Assembly: GCA_964638815.1 (NCBI GenBank)
Contig: CAZXBB010000124.1
Location: 1 to 33,124, forward strand
Length of the DNA stretch: 33,124 nucleotides
Direction of reading: 5' to 3'
Source of the DNA: CAZXBB01 sp964638815
GTDB lineage: Bacteria > Planctomycetota > Phycisphaerae > Phycisphaerales > SM1A02
A program made the position numbers and the translations under genes. Shown in pieces: positions 1 through 7,123 of this stretch. Positions within the stretch are counted from its first letter, which is position 1; each line of letters begins with the position of its first letter. The notes beneath the pieces were generated by a model that was not told the DNA's origin, searched no databases, and worked only from the letters and a program-made list of their open reading frames with translations.

Positions 1-387
1 ATGTCGCAGGCGCAGTATCCGAACCTCAAGACGCACATGCTCGAGCACCACTGGCTCCAGAACACCGCCGCCGACTGCAACCCCGGCTTCGACCCCGGAA
101 CCTACGTCGCCGGCTGCGAGCCGTACTACTTCAACCACGCGTGGGAGTCGAGCCCCGTCGCGCTCTTCTACGACGGCCACGTCGAGTCGGTCGGCACCCG
201 CAGCGCGATGCGCGCCGACGGCCGCGTCCGCGCCCAGACCCGCCAGGAGGAATGGGGCCTCTGGAACAAGGACACGCCGTGGGGCGACGACGGGTATCTC
301 AGCGAGTTCGGATACGACCAGGCCGAAACGAGTTACCACATCCTCACGACCAACGGCATCCGCGGTCGCGACGTGGCGGGCGACTGA
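1..387 (+). CDS. Prepilin-like secreted protein, C-terminal fragment (5' end outside window)
   Basis: Reading frame is open from the first base and ends at TGA 385-387. It is the C-terminal third of a type IV prepilin-like protein. It matches the last 128 residues of the gene at 1723-2874 with 11 nucleotide and 2 residue differences (about 97% nucleotide identity by my count). Visible motifs are LKTHMLEHHWLQ, a Cys pair in DCNP...GCEP, FYDGHV (resembling the H-x9-DG ending of planctomycete pilin-like proteins) and the terminal ILTTNGIRGRDV. The ATG at position 1 corresponds to an internal Met of the full copy, so it is not the true start. Such proteins are normally processed by a prepilin peptidase and exported by a type IV pilus or type II secretion-like machine. 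The exact role is unknown. A strong stem-loop follows at 426-452. Confidence 0.85.
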   Translation: MSQAQYPNLKTHMLEHHWLQNTAADCNPGFDPGTYVAGCEPYYFNHAWESSPVALFYDGHVESVGTRSAMRADGRVRAQTRQEEWGLWNKDTPWGDDGYLSEFGYDQAETSYHILTTNGIRGRDVAGD

Positions 388-425
388 TCCCGACGATCCC
401 CCACGATCACAGTGCTCATGACTGC

Positions 426-452
426 AAGGGCCGCGGCACCGCCGCGGCCCTT
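426..452. terminator. Stem-loop terminator between convergent genes
   Basis: A perfect 11-bp inverted repeat, AAGGGCCGCGG and CCGCGGCCCTT, separated by 5 nt, lies between the end of the prepilin fragment (387) and the end of the minus-strand gene at 467. A-rich and T-rich flanks on the two sides suit a bidirectional intrinsic terminator serving both convergent genes, although the T tract (TTGTCTT) is imperfect. Confidence 0.65.
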
Positions 453-466
453 GTCTTCATCCCGGT

Positions 467-808
467 TCAGCCGGACTGCTCGCTGCCGTCGGGCCGGAAC
501 ACGATCTCGCACATCCCGCATCGCCAGCTCGCCCCGTCGTCGCGGATCGTCTCGATCCGGTGACCGCAGCTCGGGCAGGCGCCACCCCTGAGGATGGCGC
601 GGGCGATGGAGTGCTCGACGGCGCCCAGCATCCGCCCGACGATGAACACGCCGACGAGCCCCGCGAGCCCGAACCCGAGGAGCAGGAGCGTGCCCGGCGG
701 GAAGATGAACATCAGGCAGAACGCGAGCAGGAACGCCATGATGTAGAGTCCGAGCACCACCATCGGATAGCCCCCGTTGATCGCTCGCACCACGCGATAG
801 TGGAACAT
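467..808 (-). CDS. Small two-helix membrane protein with C-terminal zinc ribbon
   Basis: 113 residues if started at the ATG at 808; the frame extends upstream to 922, but that part is Arg/Pro-rich and looks non-coding. Residues about 16-58 form two hydrophobic segments (VVLGLYIMAFLLAFCLMF and LLLLGFGLAGLVGVFIVG). The C-terminus holds two CxxC pairs (CPSC and CGMC) about 20 residues apart, which is a zinc ribbon expected to face the cytoplasm. I do not recognise a named family. The gene is convergent with the upstream prepilin fragment and divergent from greA. There is no Shine-Dalgarno at 808. A -10-like TATCCT on the minus strand (819-814) sits 5 nt from the ATG, so the message could be leaderless. 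Function unknown. Confidence 0.7.
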   Translation of the reverse strand: MFHYRVVRAINGGYPMVVLGLYIMAFLLAFCLMFIFPPGTLLLLGFGLAGLVGVFIVGRMLGAVEHSIARAILRGGACPSCGHRIETIRDDGASWRCGMCEIVFRPDGSEQSG

Positions 809-954
809 GCACAAGGATAGGCCTGCTACGATGCGCCGACGCCATCCCGCACGGACGCGATTCGCGTGAGCGGCCCTCTCGCCCGGCGGGGGGTTGGCGG
901 CTCGGCCCGCGGGGCATACCATGGCAACGCCGATCGCAACGCGGAACGATACTC

Positions 955-1422
955 ATGGATTATCTGTCAGCCGAAGAGAAGAGCCGCCTGGAGGCGCAGC
1001 TCAAGGATTGCGTCGGCAATCGCAAGGTGATCTCCAAGCGCATCGAGATCGCCCGCGAGCTCGGCGACCTGAAGGAGAACGCCGATTACCACGCGGCGCG
1101 CGAGGACCAGGGGATGAACGAGGCCCGCATCCGCGAGCTCGAGCACCGGCTGAGCACCGCGGTCGTCACCGACGACGGCTCCGTCCCCACCGACATGGTG
1201 TTCATGGGCGCCACGGTGAAGCTCCGTGACGTCGAGTCGGGCACCGAGGATCTCTACCGCCTCGTCGGAGACGCCGCGGGCGATCTCGATCAGGACTGGA
1301 TCGAGGTGACGCCCAACTCGCCGCTCGGCGAGGCGCTGATGAAGGCCCGCGTCGGCGAGGTCGTCCGGGTGGCCCTCCGCAGCGGAGCGAAGCGGTTCGA
1401 GATCGTCGAGATACTGTCCTGA
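955..1422 (+). CDS. greA: Transcription elongation factor GreA
   Basis: 155 residues, the usual GreA length of about 158. The N-terminal half is the antiparallel coiled coil inserted into the RNA polymerase secondary channel. Its tip carries the hallmark ELGDLKENADYHAAREDQ (residues about 36-53), whose acidic residues stimulate transcript cleavage and rescue backtracked polymerase. The C-terminal half (from about residue 80, with TVKLRDVESG and the NSPLGEALMKARVGEVV segment) is the FKBP-like domain. The start at 955 gives MDYLSAEEKSRLEAQL, a normal GreA N-terminus. There is no clear Shine-Dalgarno upstream, only GGAA at a poor distance. It is divergent from the zinc-ribbon gene across 146 bp. 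GreA rather than GreB is favoured by the ELGDLKENADYH tip. Confidence 0.95.
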   Translation: MDYLSAEEKSRLEAQLKDCVGNRKVISKRIEIARELGDLKENADYHAAREDQGMNEARIRELEHRLSTAVVTDDGSVPTDMVFMGATVKLRDVESGTEDLYRLVGDAAGDLDQDWIEVTPNSPLGEALMKARVGEVVRVALRSGAKRFEIVEILS

Positions 1423-1722
1423 GGCACGCCGTGCGGCCCTGCCGGCCATAGGACCGGTCATTCCGCCTGTTCCACCTTGCAGAGAGCGGGCGAATGTGTC
1501 ACTCTTGTCGTGCGGCCAGGGCCGGACGCCCGTCCGGCGATCTTCTCACGCGGGTCCCGCGCCGCATCATTTCTCGTGGACCCGCCGGTTCCCCAGGGGC
1601 ACTTCCCCCGCCTGCTCGGATCACCGCGACCCGGCGCCGGCTCTGCGGAGCCCGGTCACGGCACCCCCAATCGACCCGAGCCGGTGATCACGTCCCTGGC
1701 GCAACGAGAAAGGACCGACGTC
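1423..1722 (+). other. 300-bp gene-free spacer between greA and prepilin gene
   Basis: No credible small gene is visible. It holds a perfect hairpin GCCGGACG-CC-CGTCCGGC at 1521-1538 followed by a weak T-rich stretch, which could terminate greA transcripts. A GAGAAAGGA Shine-Dalgarno at 1706-1714, 8 nt before the ATG at 1723, fixes the start of the next gene. I could not find a convincing -35/-10 pair. The frame of the downstream gene stays open through most of this spacer, but the Pro/Arg/Gly-rich translation ahead of the prepilin signal looks like untranslated leader. Confidence 0.5.
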
Positions 1723-2874
1723 ATGAGATCTCACCGCAAAGCGTTCACCATCATCGAGCTCCTGGTGGTCGTGTCGATCATCGCGCTGCTCGTCGGCATC
1801 CTGCTGCCGGCGATCGGCAAGGCGCGCGACCAGGCCAAGCTGACGATCTCGCAGGCCAACCTGCGGAACCTCGGCACGGCACACGGCAGCTACGCCGCTG
1901 AGTACGGCGACCGCCAGCTCACGTTCATCGACGACTCCGCCTCGTCGTACGGCACGTACGGAACCTGGTGGCGCGACTACAACGCGGAGCACGGCAGCGA
2001 CGGAAGCTGGGGGCATCCCGGCAATCACCCCGGTGTCGTGCTCGGCTGGGGGCACGCCGACGGCAACGGCGTGTACCGTCTCTTCACGTACGAGGTGGTC
2101 CAGCCGGCGAACGCCGGGATCGTCGTCCCGATCAACTGGGAGGCGCCCGGCACGGCCGGCGTCGAGTACTTCGGCTCGTTCCGCCTTCCCAACGCGGCGC
2201 AGTTCAACAGCTTCGTCAGCGGAAAGTTCTACGACAAGACCTTCTACGCGCCGAAGGACACCGCCCCGTGGGCGTCGGCCGAACCATGCTTCGAGAGCCC
2301 GGACGAGTTCTGCGACCTCGCGGAAGTCGGCGGCATCGGCGCGGTCCCGGCGTGGTCCAGCTACTGCATGAGCCCCGCCGCGATGTTCAACCCCGAGGTG
2401 ATGGCGCACCAGGACAACGACGACTCGACCCGCGCGGACGGCTGGCGCGATCCCTGGGAGCTTCCCGGCGGCATGCGTTCGCCGTCGATGTCGCAGGCGC
2501 AGTACCCGAACCTCAAGACGCACATGCTCGAGCACCACTGGCTCCAGAACACCGCCGCCGACTGCAACCCCGGCTTCGACCCCGGAACCTATGTCGCCGG
2601 CTGCGAGCCGTACTACTTCAACCACGCGTGGGAGTCGAGCCCCGTCGCGCTCTTCTACGACGGCCATGTCGAGTCGGTCGGCACCCGCAGCGCGATGCGC
2701 GCCGACGGCCGCGTCCGCGCCCAGACCCGCCAGGAGGAATGGGGCCTCTGGAACAAGGACACGCCGTGGGGCGAGGACGGGTATCTCAGCGAGTACGGAT
2801 ACGACCAGGCCGAGACGAGCTACCACATCCTCACGACCAACGGCATCCGCGGCCGTGACGTCGCCGGCGACTGA
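1723..2874 (+). CDS. Type IV prepilin-like protein (full-length family reference copy)
   Basis: 383 residues from the ATG at 1723, chosen because a GAGAAAGGA Shine-Dalgarno lies 8 nt upstream and the protein then begins with a prepilin signal: short basic leader MRSHRKA, then FTIIELLVV with the invariant Glu at +5, and a hydrophobic helix up to about residue 30. Prepilin peptidase should cut between Ala7 and Phe8. The remainder is a large extracytoplasmic domain with several Cys (PCFESPDEFC, DCNP, GCEP), the motif LKTHMLEHHWLQ, FYDGHV and a C-terminal ILTTNGIRGRDV. At 383 residues it is much larger than a pilin and fits the pseudopilin-like proteins multiplied in planctomycetes. Its last 128 codons nearly duplicate 1-387, and its first 238 residues closely match the gene at 32414. 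It lies between greA and ruvB but has no functional link to either. Role unknown: structural or minor pilin, or secretion-system component. Confidence 0.85.
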   Translation: MRSHRKAFTIIELLVVVSIIALLVGILLPAIGKARDQAKLTISQANLRNLGTAHGSYAAEYGDRQLTFIDDSASSYGTYGTWWRDYNAEHGSDGSWGHPGNHPGVVLGWGHADGNGVYRLFTYEVVQPANAGIVVPINWEAPGTAGVEYFGSFRLPNAAQFNSFVSGKFYDKTFYAPKDTAPWASAEPCFESPDEFCDLAEVGGIGAVPAWSSYCMSPAAMFNPEVMAHQDNDDSTRADGWRDPWELPGGMRSPSMSQAQYPNLKTHMLEHHWLQNTAADCNPGFDPGTYVAGCEPYYFNHAWESSPVALFYDGHVESVGTRSAMRADGRVRAQTRQEEWGLWNKDTPWGEDGYLSEYGYDQAETSYHILTTNGIRGRDVAGD

Positions 2875-2997
2875 GGCGAACGGATCAGGCGGCTCCGAGG
2901 GACCACGGGGGCTGCGCGCCGCATGTCGATGAGCGTGCGCGCAGTCCCGCAGTCCCGCAGGCACTCCCGCACTTCCCGCCCCCCGCGCCGGCCCCGC

Positions 2998-3003
2998 TAT
3001 GAT
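2998..3003 (+). promoter_or_regulatory. -10-like box close to the ruvB start
   Basis: TATGAT ends 9 nt before the ruvB ATG at 3013, so a start point 7 nt after the box would leave a leader of about 3 nt. No Shine-Dalgarno is present. No good -35 is visible; the upstream sequence is a C-rich run of TCCCGCA-like repeats (2941-2980). Low-confidence evidence for a nearly leaderless message. Confidence 0.3.
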
Positions 3004-3012
3004 CACGCCGTC

Positions 3013-4056
3013 ATGGCCAAGGAACGCATCGTCTCCGCCGCCCCGCAGCGTCACGACGAGCCGAAGGCAGGGCCGGCGCTGCGGCCGACGCGTCTTGCGG
3101 ACTTCGTCGGGCAGCGCGACCTCGTCGATCGGCTTTCGATCGCGCTCCAGGCGGTCGGGCACCGCGGCGACCCGATGGAGCACATCCTCCTCCACGGCCC
3201 CCCGGGACTCGGGAAGACGACCCTCGCGCACGTCATCGCGACCGAGATGCAGAGCCGCGCGTACGTGACCTCGGGACCGGCCCTGACGAAGGGCGGCGAT
3301 CTCGTCGGCACGCTGACGAAGATGCAGCCGAACGACGTGCTGTTCATCGACGAGATCCACCGCCTGCCGGCCGCCGTCGAGGAGTACATCTACCCGGCGA
3401 TGGAGGATTTCAAGATCGACTTCACGCTGGACTCCGGCCTCCACGCGAAGGTCATCACCTATCACCTGAAGCCGTTCACGCTCATCGGCGCCACGACCCG
3501 CGCCGGGTTGCTCACGGGCGCGCTGCGCAGCCGCTTCGGTCTCACCCACAACCTCCGCTTCTACGAGACCGACGACCTCATTCGGATCCTCGTCCGCGCG
3601 ACGGGCGAGCTGGCGATGGGCGACATCGACCCCGCCGCGCTGGCTGCGATCGCTTCGCGCTCCCGCGGCACGCCGCGGATCACGCTGCGGCTGCTCCGGC
3701 GGGTCCGGGATTTCGCGCTGATCCGCGCCGGGGGCCTGATCGACGAGTCCGTCGTCGCCGACGCGCTCGCCCTCGAGGGCGTTGACGAGCTGGGGCTGGA
3801 CAAGCTCGATCGCGCCTATCTTCGCACGGTGCTCGACATCTACGAGGGCGGGCCGGTCGGCGTGGAGGCCGTGGCCGCCACGCTCGGTGAGGATGCCGGG
3901 ACACTCGAGGACATGGTCGAGCCCTATCTGCTCCAGATCGGCTTCCTCGCCCGCACGAGACAGGGTCGGCGGCTCACGCCGGCCGGAATGACCCATCTCG
4001 GGGCCGCCGGAGACGCCGCGGCGACGACCGGGACGCTCTTCGAAACCCCGCCATGA
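3013..4056 (+). CDS. ruvB: Holliday junction branch migration ATPase RuvB
   Basis: 347 residues from the ATG at 3013, matching the usual length of about 340. The 30 in-frame codons upstream are Arg/Pro-rich and unlike the family. AAA+ motifs are all in place: Walker A GPPGLGKT (62-69), Walker B VLFIDEIH (109-116), sensor 1 GATTR (159-163), arginine-finger region LRSRFG (171-176) and sensor 2 GTPR near 220. A C-terminal winged-helix domain follows (GPVGVEAVAATLGED ... EPYLLQIGFLARTRQGR). RuvB hexamers pump DNA through the RuvA-held Holliday junction during recombinational repair. ruvA and ruvC are not adjacent, which differs from the common ruvA-ruvB order. It stands alone between two prepilin genes and lacks a Shine-Dalgarno. 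Identification is secure. Confidence 0.97.
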   Translation: MAKERIVSAAPQRHDEPKAGPALRPTRLADFVGQRDLVDRLSIALQAVGHRGDPMEHILLHGPPGLGKTTLAHVIATEMQSRAYVTSGPALTKGGDLVGTLTKMQPNDVLFIDEIHRLPAAVEEYIYPAMEDFKIDFTLDSGLHAKVITYHLKPFTLIGATTRAGLLTGALRSRFGLTHNLRFYETDDLIRILVRATGELAMGDIDPAALAAIASRSRGTPRITLRLLRRVRDFALIRAGGLIDESVVADALALEGVDELGLDKLDRAYLRTVLDIYEGGPVGVEAVAATLGEDAGTLEDMVEPYLLQIGFLARTRQGRRLTPAGMTHLGAAGDAAATTGTLFETPP

Positions 4057-4100
4057 GCGGCCGCCCCGCAACCCGCGGCGCTGCCTTCCCGTATCCTTCG

Positions 4101-4128
4101 TTGCCCCCGGCGTTTCCGGGCGTACACT
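4101..4128 (+). promoter_or_regulatory. Putative sigma-70-type promoter of prepilin gene at 4272
   Basis: TTGCCC (4101-4106), 16-bp spacer, TACACT (4123-4128). The predicted start near 4135 would give a leader of about 137 nt before the ATG at 4272. The same TTGCCC-N16-TA...T arrangement occurs at 24861-24888. Pattern recognition only. Confidence 0.35.
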
Positions 4129-4271
4129 GAGTCGCCCGGACTCCCCTTTCGAACCCCGGGTCCACGCCCGATACCCACCGGTTCACGCCCACCGGTTCGC
4201 GGGCCCGTCACGACGCCCACGCCCTTCCCGGCGTTTCGAGCCCGCACCCCGATCCCGAGGTGAACTACGTC

Positions 4272-5636
4272 ATGAAGAAGTCGCCCCGCGCCGCATTCAC
4301 GATCGTCGAGCTGTTGGTGGTCATCGCGATCATCGCCGTGCTGGTGGGGCTCCTCCTTCCCGCGGTGAACAAGGCCCGCAGCCAGGCCAAGGTCACGCAG
4401 TCGAAGTCGAACCTGCGCAACCTCGCGACGGCGCACGGCACCTACGCCTCCGAGTGGAACGACCGGCAGTTCACGCTCGTGAAGGACGACATGAGCCGTT
4501 ACGGCAGCAACGTGGTGGAGGCCGTCACGAACTACATCTCGGAGCATCGCGAGCAGGAGCCCGACGGCACGCTCCGCGACTCCGGCGAGCCGCCGCCGAT
4601 CGAGCTGGGCTGGGGGCGCACGCCCGGCAACCCCGACGCTCTGCTTCGGGCGCTCCAGGTCAACACGAGCCTGCCTCAGCACCTCGCCCTGCTCCAGCCG
4701 ATCGCGTTCGAGACCGCAGCGGGGAGCAACATCCCCGAGAAGATGGGCTACTTCCGCTTCCAGAACGCGCGGCAGTTCAGCCAGTACCTGAGCGGGCGCT
4801 TCTACGATCCGGTCTTCTTCGCGCCGAAGGACACGATGGCGATGGACATGGTCGAGGAGGCGTCCGACACGCCGAACGAGTTCACGCCGATGCAGGTGAT
4901 GCGAGAAGGCTACGGCTGGACGGAGCACGACTTCTGCTTCTCCAGCTACATCATGAGTCCGGCGGCGTTGTTCAGCCCGGACGTCATGGCGAGAAACGAC
5001 CCCCACGACGACCGGTACAACGGCTGGCGCGATCCGTGGACCATGGGTGAGGACGAGGGCTACGACGCGGAGGGTGTCGCGTACTTCTCGGGCGCGGCGT
5101 TTCGCACGCCGACGTATTCCCAGGCGCAGTACGCAAGCCTGAAGACGCACGTCCTCGAGCACCACTGGCTCCAGGATCCGCCCGCGGCGTGCAATCCCAA
5201 GGTCCTCGAGCAGTACCACCGCCCGTATCACGACTGCCAGCCGTTCTACTTCAACGGCGGCCGCGACTCGTCGCCGGTCACGCTCTTCTTCGACGGTCAC
5301 GTAAGCCAGGTCGGCGTGCTCCAGGCGCAGCGCGACGACGGCCGCGTGGCCAGCCAGTCGATGTCCGGCTACAACAGGACCGAAGGCGGCTACGGCCTCT
5401 GGAGCCGCGACACGCCGTTCGGCGCGGACGGCTACTGGTCCGATCGCGCGTACGATCCGTCGTCCAACCTCGGGCAGACGCTGGGCGCGCCGCCGCTCAG
5501 CGGCGGCTGGGGAGGCGGTCAGCCGTACGCGAAGCACACCGGCGAGGACGGCGACGTGGCGGTGCCGCCCCGGACCAGCTTCCACATCCTGACCACGGAC
5601 GGCATCCGCGGGCGCGACGTGACGAGCGCGGACTGA
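4272..5636 (+). CDS. Type IV prepilin-like protein (diverged paralogue)
   Basis: 454 residues from the ATG at 4272, chosen over the GTG at 4260 because GAGGTGA at 4257-4263 is a good Shine-Dalgarno 8 nt before this ATG and overlaps the GTG. The N-terminus MKKSPRAAFTIVELLVVIA is a prepilin signal with Ala-Phe cleavage and Glu+5, followed by one hydrophobic helix. The exported domain shares family landmarks with the 1723 copy: LRNLATAHGTYASEWNDRQFT, SGRFYDPVFFAPKD, SYIMSPAALFSPDVMA, LKTHVLEHHWLQ, the Cys pair ACNP...DCQP, FFDGHV and ILTTDGIRGRDV. It is about 70 residues longer, partly through an insertion before the C-terminus (GGGWGGGQ-like Gly/Pro-rich stretch). The histidine before the DGHV motif in the other copies is replaced by Gly here. 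A promoter-like sequence lies at 4101-4128. Role unknown, probably part of the same surface or secretion apparatus as its paralogues. Confidence 0.85.
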   Translation: MKKSPRAAFTIVELLVVIAIIAVLVGLLLPAVNKARSQAKVTQSKSNLRNLATAHGTYASEWNDRQFTLVKDDMSRYGSNVVEAVTNYISEHREQEPDGTLRDSGEPPPIELGWGRTPGNPDALLRALQVNTSLPQHLALLQPIAFETAAGSNIPEKMGYFRFQNARQFSQYLSGRFYDPVFFAPKDTMAMDMVEEASDTPNEFTPMQVMREGYGWTEHDFCFSSYIMSPAALFSPDVMARNDPHDDRYNGWRDPWTMGEDEGYDAEGVAYFSGAAFRTPTYSQAQYASLKTHVLEHHWLQDPPAACNPKVLEQYHRPYHDCQPFYFNGGRDSSPVTLFFDGHVSQVGVLQAQRDDGRVASQSMSGYNRTEGGYGLWSRDTPFGADGYWSDRAYDPSSNLGQTLGAPPLSGGWGGGQPYAKHTGEDGDVAVPPRTSFHILTTDGIRGRDVTSAD

Positions 5637-5811
5637 GGGGTCGGTCTTCGGTCGATCCTGCGTCCCGCGCCGATCTCGATCGCGAGACCCCCGGACGCGG
5701 ACGCGCCGTTCGCATGATCCACGCGTCGTGTCGCGCGGCGATCGCGGCAGCTCCCGAAGAGGCCCGCCCTGACGGCCCGGGACTTCCCGCGTACTTCCCG
5801 TACACTTTCCG

Positions 5812-5817
5812 TATCAT
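5812..5817 (+). promoter_or_regulatory. -10-like box abutting the trans-sulfuration gene start
   Basis: TATCAT ends 6 nt before the ATG at 5824, so the predicted transcription start falls on the A of the start codon. There is no Shine-Dalgarno. Upstream is a run of ACTTCCCG-like repeats (5782-5810) without a consensus -35. Suggests a leaderless message; low confidence. Confidence 0.3.
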
Positions 5818-5823
5818 GCCCGC

Positions 5824-7050
5824 ATGAGCCACGACGACCTTCACCTCGACTCCATGGTCATCCACGCGGGCCAGAGGCCGGATCCCACGACGGGGGCGGT
5901 CATGCCGCCGGTCTACCTGTCGACGACCTACGCGCAGGAGTCCCCCGGACGGCACAAGGGGTTCGAGTACTCCCGCAGCCACAACCCGACCCGGTACGCG
6001 CTCGAGCGCTGCATCGCGCGCGTGGACGGGACGACGCTCTCCGAGGAGGAGGACGTCACGTACGGCGGATTCGCGTTCGCGTCCGGTCTCGCGGCGACCG
6101 CGACCGCCCTCGAGCTGCTCGACAGCGGTGATCACGTCATCGCGATGGACGATCTCTACGGGGGCACCTACCGCCTGCTCACGAAGGTGCGTGAACGTTC
6201 GCAGGGCATCGAGGTCACGTACGTGGACATGACCAGCGTGGATGCACTGGCCGCGGCGATCACGGACCGCACGAAGATGATCTGGGTGGAGACGCCGACG
6301 AACCCGACCCTCAAGCTCGTCGATCTCGCCGCCGTCGCCGCGCTCGCCCGCGACCGCGACATCATCACGGTCTGCGACAACACCTTCGCGACGCCGATGC
6401 TCCAGCGTCCGCTCGAGCACGGCTTCGACATCGTGATGTACTCCGCGACGAAGTACATCGCCGGTCACAGCGACGCGCTGGGCGGCCTGCTCGTGACGAA
6501 CCGCCGCGATCTCGCTGAGCGGCTGCGGTTCCTCCAGAACGCGATCGGCTCCGTGCTCGGCCCGTTCGAGGCGTACCTGGTGCTGCGCGGCATGAAGACG
6601 CTCGCGGTGCGGATGGAGCGACACTGCGCCAACGCGGCCAGGATCGCGGGCTGGCTCGACGAACAGCCCGCCGTGGCCTCCGTGACGTACCCCGGCCTGC
6701 CGGGGCATCCCCAGCACGACCTCGCGCGGCGCCAGATGCGTCTCGGCGACGCGTCGGCCGGCGGCGGCATGATCACGATCGACCTGGCCGGCGGTCTCAC
6801 CGAGTCGCGCCGGTTCCTCGAGAGCGTGCGGATCTTCGCCCTCGCGGAGTCTCTCGGCGGCGTGGAATCGCTCATCGAGCACCCGGCGATCATGACCCAC
6901 GCGTCGGTGCCGCCCGACATCCGTGCGACCCTCGGCATCAGCGACTCGCTCGTACGCCTGTCCGTCGGCATCGAGTCGTGCGACGACCTGATTGCGGACC
7001 TCGCCGGTGCGCTCGCGGCGGTGGCGGTTCCGGCCGGGTCGCGCGCATGA
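5824..7050 (+). CDS. PLP-dependent trans-sulfuration enzyme (cystathionine gamma-synthase/lyase family)
   Basis: 408 residues, close to the usual length of about 380-400 for the Cys/Met-metabolism PLP family. Seen motifs are YSRSHNPTR (49-57, substrate and phosphate contacts), the cofactor-stacking Tyr in DDLYGGTYRL (about 111), VETPTNPTLK (155-164), CDNTFATP with the pyridine-nitrogen Asp185, and the Schiff-base lysine Lys210 in MYSATKYIAGHSDALGG. The C-terminal domain keeps SLGGVESLIEHPAIMTHASVP and RLSVGIE. These enzymes act in the cytosol, joining activated homoserine with cysteine or splitting cystathionine; sequence alone does not separate metB-, metC- and mccB-type activities. I therefore give no symbol. 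It is followed 73 bp later by pgi on the same strand, perhaps co-transcribed. Confidence 0.92.
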   Translation: MSHDDLHLDSMVIHAGQRPDPTTGAVMPPVYLSTTYAQESPGRHKGFEYSRSHNPTRYALERCIARVDGTTLSEEEDVTYGGFAFASGLAATATALELLDSGDHVIAMDDLYGGTYRLLTKVRERSQGIEVTYVDMTSVDALAAAITDRTKMIWVETPTNPTLKLVDLAAVAALARDRDIITVCDNTFATPMLQRPLEHGFDIVMYSATKYIAGHSDALGGLLVTNRRDLAERLRFLQNAIGSVLGPFEAYLVLRGMKTLAVRMERHCANAARIAGWLDEQPAVASVTYPGLPGHPQHDLARRQMRLGDASAGGGMITIDLAGGLTESRRFLESVRIFALAESLGGVESLIEHPAIMTHASVPPDIRATLGISDSLVRLSVGIESCDDLIADLAGALAAVAVPAGSRA

Positions 7051-7123
7051 CGCATCCGCGTCACCGTGCCATAACCGAGCCGTTCACGCGGCAGGGCCGC
7101 GAAGGGCCGCGGAGCGCGGACGC

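Noticed and set aside
1621..4071. Long minus-strand open frame (816 codons) opposite a prepilin gene and ruvB
   Set aside because: Arg/Ala/Glu/Val-rich antisense translation; the plus strand carries well-supported genes.
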